DNA of 8,175 bases from Pseudomonadota bacterium (GTDB lineage: Bacteria; Pseudomonadota; Gammaproteobacteria; Burkholderiales; Gallionellaceae), in contig JAJXTL010000133.1 in NCBI GenBank assembly GCA_021783855.1, positions 1 to 8,175 on the forward strand, written 5' to 3'. The notes under the pieces were generated by a model that was given only the letters and a program-made list of their open reading frames with translations, had not been told where the DNA came from and made no database searches. Below are positions 6,380-8,175 of the stretch, in pieces. Numbering within the stretch: position 1 is the stretch's first letter; each line of letters begins with the position of its first letter. A program made the position numbers and the translations under genes.

Positions 6380-7008
6380 CTGCACCACATAATTATGCAA
6401 CGCCCCAGGAAGAATTCTGGGCCGGTGAGTTTGGCTCGGAGTATATTGCTAGAAACGATGGCACACAAATGTTGGCATCTAATCTCAATAACTTATCAAG
6501 AGCGCTCAAACAGGCGGGGCGAATTACATCCTGTCTAGAGTTTGGGGCGAACATAGGGATGAACCTGAAGGCGCTCCAGCTTCTTTATCCAGGGATTAAT
6601 CTGCAGGCTGTTGAAATCAATCCGGATGCTGCGAAAATCCTTGCGAATTTGATTGGTAAAAATAATGTGTTTGAAAGCTCTATTCTAGAGTATCAGGTAT
6701 CCGATAAGGTCGACTTATCGTTGATCAAAGGCGTGTTGATACACATCAATCCGGAGATGCTTTCGGTCGTTTACGAAAAGCTATATCAAGTTTCTAACCA
6801 TTTTATTCTGATGGGAGAATATTACAACTCGTCACCTGTTTCCATTTCATATCGTGGTCATGAAAATCGCTTGTTCAAAAGAGACTTTGCGGGCGAAATG
6901 ATGGACAGATATCCTGATCTGAAACTGGTTGACTACGGTTTCGTCTACCACAGGGATTCGGCTTTCCCCGATGATGACATGACCTGGTTTTTAATGGAAA
7001 AAAAATGA
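6376..7008 (+). CDS. Pseudaminic acid biosynthesis-associated methylase
   Basis: This 210-residue protein looks like the small SAM-dependent methyltransferases found in pseudaminic acid clusters (the family TIGR calls pseudaminic acid biosynthesis-associated methylase). The start TPQEEFWAGEFGSEYIARND (9-28) is typical of that family. Motif I is LEFGANIGMNL (54-64), with Glu55 and the Gly-rich loop for SAM. The acidic VEIN (79-82) should bind the ribose, and GVLIHINPE (119-127) is the post-strand motif. No signal peptide or membrane segment is seen. The true substrate (Pse, its precursors or the acceptor) is not known to me, and methyl transfer to a Pse derivative is inference. It overlaps pseF and the deacetylase by ATGA. 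By hand count four sampled 60-base lines are about 45% GC, lower than the flagellar genes. Confidence 0.85.
   Translation: MTAPHNYATPQEEFWAGEFGSEYIARNDGTQMLASNLNNLSRALKQAGRITSCLEFGANIGMNLKALQLLYPGINLQAVEINPDAAKILANLIGKNNVFESSILEYQVSDKVDLSLIKGVLIHINPEMLSVVYEKLYQVSNHFILMGEYYNSSPVSISYRGHENRLFKRDFAGEMMDRYPDLKLVDYGFVYHRDSAFPDDDMTWFLMEKK
6998..7005 (+). repeat. A8 homopolymer at the methylase/deacetylase junction
   Basis: Eight A (6998-7005) span the last three sense codons of the methylase (GAA AAA AAA) and the first base of the deacetylase ATG. The phase gives the heptamer A AAA AAA directly before the TGA stop. A -1 ribosomal shift, or one extra A in RNA or DNA, would skip the stop and enter the deacetylase frame exactly at its ATG. 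It may equally be a simple A-rich initiation region. Confidence 0.9.
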
Positions 7009-7685
7009 AATCCGTACTTGTTTTCGCAGCCCATCCGGACGACGAAGTATTAGGATGCGGCGGCACCCTCGCCAGACTGGCTGATGAAGGCGCAAGCATT
7101 CATGTCGCTTTTCTGGCAGACGGCGTGTTTTCGCGCACCGGAGAGGCGAGCGCTCAACAGGCAGAACTTCTTGACCGCCGGGCTGCCGCCCGAAAAGCGG
7201 GCGACATTCTTGGTGTGCAATCGATTTCTTTCGGTGAGTTTCCAGATAACCGCATGGACAGCATTGCACTGCTAGATATCATCAAACCCGTTGAAGCGCT
7301 CATTGCCAAGCATCAGCCCGACACGGTTTTCACACACCATGCAGGGGATGTCAATATTGATCATCGGCGTACTCATGAAGCTGTAGTTACGGCTTGCCGT
7401 CCGCAGCGCGGTCATCCGGTCAAAACCCTGCTCTGTTTTGAGGTCCCCTCTAGCACCGAATGGCAACTGCCTGGCAGCGCACCTGCCTTTACACCCAACT
7501 GGTTTGTGGATGTTTCCGGTGCGCTTGCACGGAAAATTGCCGCACTGAATGCCTATGCTGATGAGCTGCATGACTGGCCGCATCCGCGTTCGCGTCAGGG
7601 TGTCGAGCATCTGGCGCATTGGCGTGGAGCTACCGTCGGTGTGAATGCAGCGGAGGCATTCCTGTTGGGGCGCAAGTTCGTATGA
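7005..7685 (+). CDS. PIG-L/LmbE family de-N-acetylase
   Basis: The 226-residue protein belongs to the zinc-dependent N-acetylglucosaminyl deacetylase family (PIG-L, LmbE, MshB, BshB). The N-terminal strand VLVFAAHPDDEVLGCGGTLA (4-23) carries the metal-binding AHPDDE (9-14), with H10 and D13 as expected zinc ligands and D12 as catalytic base. DGVFSR is at 39-44. GDVNIDHRRTHEA (114-126) should give the third ligand, most likely H120. The family removes acetyl from amino sugars. Here it sits inside a Pse operon, between the methylase and pseG, so I infer it trims an N-acetyl from Pse or an intermediate so that another group can be added. It is not a standard step of the pathway. One sampled line is about 67% GC, richer than the preceding gene. 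Both ends overlap by ATGA. Confidence 0.93.
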   Translation: MKSVLVFAAHPDDEVLGCGGTLARLADEGASIHVAFLADGVFSRTGEASAQQAELLDRRAAARKAGDILGVQSISFGEFPDNRMDSIALLDIIKPVEALIAKHQPDTVFTHHAGDVNIDHRRTHEAVVTACRPQRGHPVKTLLCFEVPSSTEWQLPGSAPAFTPNWFVDVSGALARKIAALNAYADELHDWPHPRSRQGVEHLAHWRGATVGVNAAEAFLLGRKFV

Positions 7686-8175
7686 GGGTCGTTTTTCGCG
7701 TTGATGCATCGGCTCGCATGGGGGGGGGGCACCTCATGCGTTGCCTGACATTGGCAGAAACTCTGCGCGAACGTGGCGTACAGATACACTTCATCTGCCG
7801 CGAACATGTTGGCAACCTGATTGTCCTGTTACAGCAAAAGTCCATGCCGGTTACTGTACTACCGGCTCCGGTGATAAATGAGACAACGTCTGTTGAAGAC
7901 TACGTCGCTTGTCTGGGCGTTACACAGGCAGAAGATGCCGAACAGGCCATTAGGGCGTTCAATATCGATAAACCCGACTGGCTGGTGGTGGATCACTACG
8001 GGCTCGATATGGATTGGGAAATGCGGCTGCGCCCGCATGTCGGGAAACTGATGGTGATTGATGATCTGGCTTCGCGTCATCACGACTGCGATGTGCTGCT
8101 GGATCAGAATTATTCCGTAGTGGGTGATCGGCGTTATGCCGGCCTTGTTACGCCTCATTGCAATGTGCTACTTGG
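7682..8175 (+). CDS. pseG: PseG, UDP-sugar hydrolase of pseudaminic acid synthesis (5' part, runs off window)
   Basis: PseG cleaves UDP from UDP-2,4-diacetamido-2,4,6-trideoxy-beta-L-altrose, freeing the sugar for PseI. I translated 164 codons from the ATG at 7682, which overlaps the deacetylase stop as ATGA, and the frame stays open to the window end. The start VVFRVDASARMGGGHLMRCL (3-22) is the classic N-terminus. H17 follows the Gly triplet, at the position of the catalytic histidine of Campylobacter PseG. VVDHYGLD (102-109), IDDLA (126-130) and DQN (141-143) are also typical of this GT-B-like fold. The family's usual length is about 270-360, so roughly half is present. Whether a PseH domain is fused at the far end cannot be seen. 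Codons 13-16 contain a run of ten G. Confidence 0.93.
   Translation, partial: MRVVFRVDASARMGGGHLMRCLTLAETLRERGVQIHFICREHVGNLIVLLQQKSMPVTVLPAPVINETTSVEDYVACLGVTQAEDAEQAIRAFNIDKPDWLVVDHYGLDMDWEMRLRPHVGKLMVIDDLASRHHDCDVLLDQNYSVVGDRRYAGLVTPHCNVLL
7720..7729 (+). repeat. G10 homopolymer inside pseG, candidate phase-variation tract
   Basis: Ten G in a row cover the last base of Met13 (ATG) and three GGG glycine codons, directly before His17 of PseG. The frame is intact at ten. With one more G the reading frame meets TGA at 7879-7881, leaving 66 residues. With one less it meets TGA at 7746-7748, leaving 21. Gly-Gly-Gly at this spot is compatible with the family, but three consecutive GGG codons are an unusual way to write it. 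Poly-G tracts of this size are known contingency switches in glycan genes of Campylobacter and Neisseria. Switching here is inference. Confidence 0.95.

Noticed and set aside
1..8175. CRISPR arrays, tRNA/rRNA genes, insertion sequences, toxin-antitoxin or defence genes
   Set aside because: I looked for spaced direct repeats, transposase-like proteins and RNA gene signatures and saw none; the window is filled by flagellar and pse genes.

Overview
The window joins a flagellar basal-body locus to a pseudaminic acid (Pse) biosynthesis operon. Gene content, protein sequence style and the divergent fliE / fliFGH layout point to a motile Gram-negative proteobacterium. I infer a betaproteobacterium, perhaps of the Nitrosomonadales/Gallionellaceae kind, but this is an impression from protein sequences and not a search result.

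Bases 1-2759 (minus strand) carry fliF, fliG and the first 48 codons of fliH, in that transcription order and joined by two 8-base overlaps. They encode the MS-ring protein, the rotor switch protein and the export-ATPase regulator. Bases 2760-2987 are a divergent control region with two long inverted repeats, one on the fliF side and one on the fliE side. Bases 2988-3317 (plus strand) are fliE, the rod/MS-ring adaptor. Bases 3318-3507 are non-coding and hold two clear hairpins, one a possible terminator, and presumably the promoter of the next operon.

Bases 3508-8175 (plus strand) are one tightly packed operon: pseB, pseC, pseF, a pseudaminic-acid-associated methylase, a PIG-L/LmbE-type deacetylase, and pseG, which runs off the window. 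Every junction overlaps by 1 or 4 bases. PseB and PseC convert UDP-GlcNAc to the 4-amino-altrosamine intermediate, PseG removes UDP, and PseF activates the finished nonulosonate with CMP. The acetyltransferase (PseH) and the PEP-condensing synthase (PseI) are not in the window and are expected downstream. Adjacency to flagellar genes suggests that the sugar decorates flagellin. The inserted methylase and deacetylase suggest a modified Pse derivative.

The most notable signal is a run of ten G (7720-7729) in codons 13-16 of pseG, next to the expected catalytic histidine. A gain or loss of one base would truncate the protein, so it is a candidate phase-variation switch. A run of eight A ending in the methylase stop / deacetylase start overlap is a possible slippage site that would fuse the two proteins. 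The block from pseB to the methylase looks more AT-rich than the flagellar genes and the deacetylase gene.
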